Positions 5,498 through 7,618 of a stretch of DNA of 7,618 nucleotides are shown in pieces. This stretch comes from Planctomycetales bacterium (GTDB lineage: Bacteria; Planctomycetota; Planctomycetia; Gemmatales; Gemmataceae): positions 1-7,618 of the forward strand of contig JAGVLI010000778.1 in the NCBI GenBank assembly GCA_020054355.1, given 5' to 3'. The notes under the pieces are model-generated. The model did no database searches. It saw only the letters and a list, made by a program, of their open reading frames with translations, and had not been told where the DNA came from. Positions within the stretch are counted from its first letter, which is position 1, and every line of letters starts with the position of its first letter. The translations under genes and the position numbers were made by a program.

Positions 5498-6097
5498 ATG
5501 AAACGGCGCAGGTTCATTTTTCTCGGTATCGGTATCCTGTTGCTGACAGGAATCAGCTTGCTCCCGACAACGCGCTGGCGGATCAAGGGGTGGATGAACG
5601 GCGAGGCGTTCTACCGGGGCCGGCCGACGAGTTACTGGTACGAGCAATGCCGCTATAAGAGTTGGCTGCAACTGCAATACGAAGCCTCGCGACGGTCGAA
5701 TTGGTTGATCGATTGGTTGCCAGGCTCCTCCGATCAACTCACCGGGCAAGCCCTGGCTGAGCAATTCGCCGATCCCGAAGCCATACCGGTGCTGCTCGAA
5801 CTGCTGCGCTTTTCTGATGCTACCTGGTTTGCCGCCTACGCTTTGGACCGGTTCGATTCGCTTCCGGAGGCAGCGATACCGGTGCTGGTTAGCGTTTGTC
5901 GGGGTCCAGTCATCGCACATCCATTCGGACCATGCACACTCGATCAACAGCTTCGAGGCGTATTGCTTCGCCTGCTAACAAAAGCCGGCTCATCGAATGA
6001 GCGAGCCGTTCCTTACCTGCACGACGCTCTAGCAATCGCGGAGAACGACGAATTGCTGCAGCGCACTCTGCTGGCCATTCTCCAGGATCATCCGTGA
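5498..6097 (+). CDS. Membrane-anchored protein with HEAT-like helical repeats
   Basis: This 199-residue protein has an N-terminal anchor: KRRR (2-5), then FIFLGIGILLLTGISLL (6-22), with the rest probably on the outer face of the membrane. The motif GEAFYRGRPTSYW (35-47) is one I associate with planctomycete proteins of unknown function. From about residue 84, amphipathic helix pairs (ALAEQFADPEAIPVLLELL, then WFAAYALDRFDSLPEAAIPVL) have the alternating Ala/Leu and AIPVL pattern of HEAT or PBS-lyase-like repeats. At least two such units are visible, with more degenerate helices at 150-196. That points to a protein-binding scaffold and not an enzyme. The ATG at 5498 is chosen because GAGGG (5484-5488) lies 9 bases upstream; a TTG at 5489 would sit directly on that site. 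It follows the antitoxin-like gene closely, and its ribosome-binding site overlaps the remnant frame there. No partner or substrate can be named. Confidence 0.75.
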   Translation: MKRRRFIFLGIGILLLTGISLLPTTRWRIKGWMNGEAFYRGRPTSYWYEQCRYKSWLQLQYEASRRSNWLIDWLPGSSDQLTGQALAEQFADPEAIPVLLELLRFSDATWFAAYALDRFDSLPEAAIPVLVSVCRGPVIAHPFGPCTLDQQLRGVLLRLLTKAGSSNERAVPYLHDALAIAENDELLQRTLLAILQDHP

Positions 6098-6140
6098 AGC
6101 CAGTTTATGAAAGAAGCATGAGAAGCCGCGCGGTTTCCGG

Positions 6141-6194
6141 TTGACTTCTGAGTGCGGGTGGCCCATTCTATTACCAAGCCAACAGGGCCAGCCC
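6141..6194 (+). promoter_or_regulatory. Leader region of the DUF1501 gene: weak promoter match and an imperfect hairpin
   Basis: The 144-base gap 6098-6241 contains TTGACT at 6141-6146, a good -35, but the AT-rich sequence 17-19 bases on (6164-6171) matches TATAAT at only about three positions. Downstream, 6156-6164 pairs with 6185-6194 in nine base pairs with one bulged G and a 20-base loop. This could be a transcript-end hairpin for the preceding gene or a leader structure for DUF1501. CCGCGCGG at 6126-6133 is a further short palindrome. No gene is seen in the gap. Confidence 0.25.
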
Positions 6195-6241
6195 ACGGCC
6201 CTCCCACCATCACCCTCCTGCCATCCGTGGGGTAGCCTGCC

Positions 6242-7555
6242 ATGTTCGATCTGCACACCGGCAAAAGCTCCGATTGTACCGGGATGTCGCGGCGGCAGTT
6301 TCTGCGCGTCGGCGGCCTGTCCGCGTTTGGGTTGACGTTGCCGCAGTTGTTGAGCGCGAAGCCGCAAGCGGCCAAGGCCACGAACTGCATCCTGATGTGG
6401 ATGCAGGGCGGGCCGAGCCATCACGAGACTTTTGACCCGAAGCCGGATGCCCCGGCGGAGATTCGCGGCGAGTTCGGCACCGTGCCGACCACGCTGCCCG
6501 GCGTCCGCATCAGCGAACACCTGCCGCTCTTGGCCAAGCAGACCGATAAATACAGCATCATTCGCGGGCACGATCCCAAGAATGGCAGCCACGGCACCGC
6601 CGACCATCTGATGATGTCCGGCCAGCCGTTCAATCCGTCGTTGCCGTTCCCCTGCTTCGGTTCGGTGGTCGCTAAGGAACGCGGCTACAAGGAGGGCATG
6701 TTCCCCTTCGTGCAGCTGGGCCGGGCCGTCGATCGCCGCTTCAACGGCGGGGTGGCGGGCTTCCTGGGCGACCAGTACAACCCGTTTGAAGTCGGCGAAG
6801 ACCCGAACGCGCCGATCTTCAAGGTGCGCGATCTGAGCTTGGCCAACGACGGCGAGCGCATCCGCCTGGAACGCCGTTACGCGATGCTCAACGAGATCGA
6901 CCGCTATCAGCAGGGCGTCGAGGAGAAGGCCGCTGCCGTGCAGACACGCGACGTCTTCTACGAGAAGGCCCATTCGCTGATTACCTCGCCGGCCGCCAAG
7001 CGGGCCTTCGACCTGGATCAGGAACCGAGCCGGGTCCGCGAGATGTATGGCAGGAACAACCTCGGCCAGTCGTGCTTGCTGGCCCGGCGGCTGATCGAAG
7101 CGGGCGTGCATTTCGTGACCGTGACCAACGGCGGTTGGGACACGCACCAGAACAACTTCCGCAGCCTGAAGGACCGCCTGCTGCCGCCGCTGGACCGGGG
7201 CTATTCGGCGTTGCTCCAAGACCTGCACGCGCGCGGCATGCTCGACAACACGCTGGTAGTCTGGTTCGGCGATTTCGGCCGGACGCCGAAGGTCAATCCG
7301 TCGGCGGGCCGCGATCACTGGGCGACGGCGGGCGTGGCCTGCATGGGCGGCGGCGGCGTGAAGATGGGCGAAGTGGTCGGCGCCACCAACCAGTTCGGCG
7401 AGTTCGTCATCGACAGCCCGGCCACGCCGCAAGACCTGGCCGCGACCATCTATCACACGCTTGGCATCCCGCTGCACACCTGGTACAAGGCCCAGGACGG
7501 CCGGCCGATCGAGTTGGTGCCGACGGGCAAGCCGATCCGTCAGCTGGTCAGCTAA
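6242..7555 (+). CDS. DUF1501 domain-containing protein with twin-arginine leader
   Basis: A complete 437-residue DUF1501 protein, a family related to sulfatases/alkaline phosphatases and abundant in Planctomycetes; no enzymatic activity is established to my knowledge. SRRQFLRVGGLSAFGLTLPQ (16-35) is a Tat-type export signal with R17-R18, so the mature protein is expected beyond the cytoplasmic membrane. Conserved landmarks follow: LMWMQGGPSHHETFDPKP (51-68), a probable metal-site region; IIRGHDPKNGSHGTADHLMM (106-125); TNGGWDTHQNNF (295-306); VVWFGDFGRTPKVN (339-352); GRDHW (356-360); and the C-terminal signature TPQDLAATIYHTLGIP (395-410). Length and motif order are normal, with no frameshift. 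The ATG at 6242 fits the family (MFDLHTG... before the Tat motif), though only a weak GGGG (6229-6232) precedes it. Many planctomycete DUF1501 genes sit next to a DUF1549/DUF1553 gene; none is found upstream here, and the downstream side is outside the window. A tandem palindromic repeat begins right after the stop. Confidence 0.96.
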   Translation: MFDLHTGKSSDCTGMSRRQFLRVGGLSAFGLTLPQLLSAKPQAAKATNCILMWMQGGPSHHETFDPKPDAPAEIRGEFGTVPTTLPGVRISEHLPLLAKQTDKYSIIRGHDPKNGSHGTADHLMMSGQPFNPSLPFPCFGSVVAKERGYKEGMFPFVQLGRAVDRRFNGGVAGFLGDQYNPFEVGEDPNAPIFKVRDLSLANDGERIRLERRYAMLNEIDRYQQGVEEKAAAVQTRDVFYEKAHSLITSPAAKRAFDLDQEPSRVREMYGRNNLGQSCLLARRLIEAGVHFVTVTNGGWDTHQNNFRSLKDRLLPPLDRGYSALLQDLHARGMLDNTLVVWFGDFGRTPKVNPSAGRDHWATAGVACMGGGGVKMGEVVGATNQFGEFVIDSPATPQDLAATIYHTLGIPLHTWYKAQDGRPIELVPTGKPIRQLVS

Positions 7556-7610
7556 AGTAGCCCGCCGCTCCGCGGCGCAGCCGCACATAGTAGCCCGCCG
7601 CTCCGCGGCG
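7556..7610 (+). repeat. Two direct copies of a 22-base palindromic repeat after the DUF1501 stop
   Basis: The same 22 bases occur at 7556-7577 and 7589-7610, separated by 11 bases (period 33). The first copy starts directly after the TAA at 7553-7555. Each copy carries CGCCGC-TCC-GCGGCG (7563-7577 and 7596-7610), a six-pair stem with a three-base loop; the second stem gains a seventh pair (7595 with 7611). The array may continue past the window edge. I associate this motif with dispersed planctomycete intergenic repeats, from memory. Its position would suit transcript-end processing or protection. Confidence 0.85.
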
Positions 7611-7618
7611 GTGCGAGC

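Noticed and set aside
6029..7588. 519-codon minus-strand open frame opposite DUF1501
   Set aside because: It is a mirror of the DUF1501 coding sequence, with low-complexity Arg/Ala/His composition and no motif. It also runs through the terminal repeat and into the HEAT-like gene.
7556..7610. Possible CRISPR array
   Set aside because: There are only two 22-base copies with an 11-base spacer and no cas genes. The spacer is too short, and the repeat is better explained as a dispersed palindrome.

Overview
This GC-rich window most likely comes from a planctomycete chromosome. The clearest marker is the last gene, a DUF1501 protein with a twin-arginine leader (SRRQFLRVGG), a family greatly expanded in Planctomycetes. 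A membrane-anchored protein with the motif GEAFYRGRPTSYW and short GC-rich palindromes at gene ends fit the same source. The placement rests on protein families and style, not on a marker gene.

Layout: positions 2-574 (+) hold the C-terminal part of a YugP-type membrane zinc metallopeptidase. Five genes then lie on the minus strand, reading from 4842 down to 634: a DUF4365 protein (nuclease-like fold), a translationally coupled 83-residue protein, a DinB-like protein, the stand-alone helicase RecD2, and an unrecognised 174-residue protein. From 5088 the plus strand carries a 117-residue antitoxin-like protein, a probable leftover start of its lost partner, a membrane-anchored protein with HEAT-like helices, and a complete DUF1501 gene.

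How the parts relate: RecD2 (DNA repair/recombination), the peptidase (membrane proteolysis) and the DUF1501 protein (exported) are independent functions. The stretch from about 3470 to 5495 looks accessory: a coupled DUF4365/small-protein pair lies back to back with an antitoxin-like gene that has apparently lost its toxin. This is the most likely place for an undescribed two-gene defence or toxin-antitoxin-like unit, but the evidence is architectural only.

Two structural patterns stand out. First, GC-rich palindromic or repeated elements sit within about 1-20 bases downstream of most stop codons (peptidase, recD2, DinB, DUF1501, possibly the 83-residue gene). Second, the unrecognised gene at 634-1158 is bounded by a perfect 28-base inverted repeat (585-612 and 1190-1217) and has clearly lower GC than its neighbours, as an inserted cassette would. 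No rRNA, tRNA, CRISPR array or transposase was seen.
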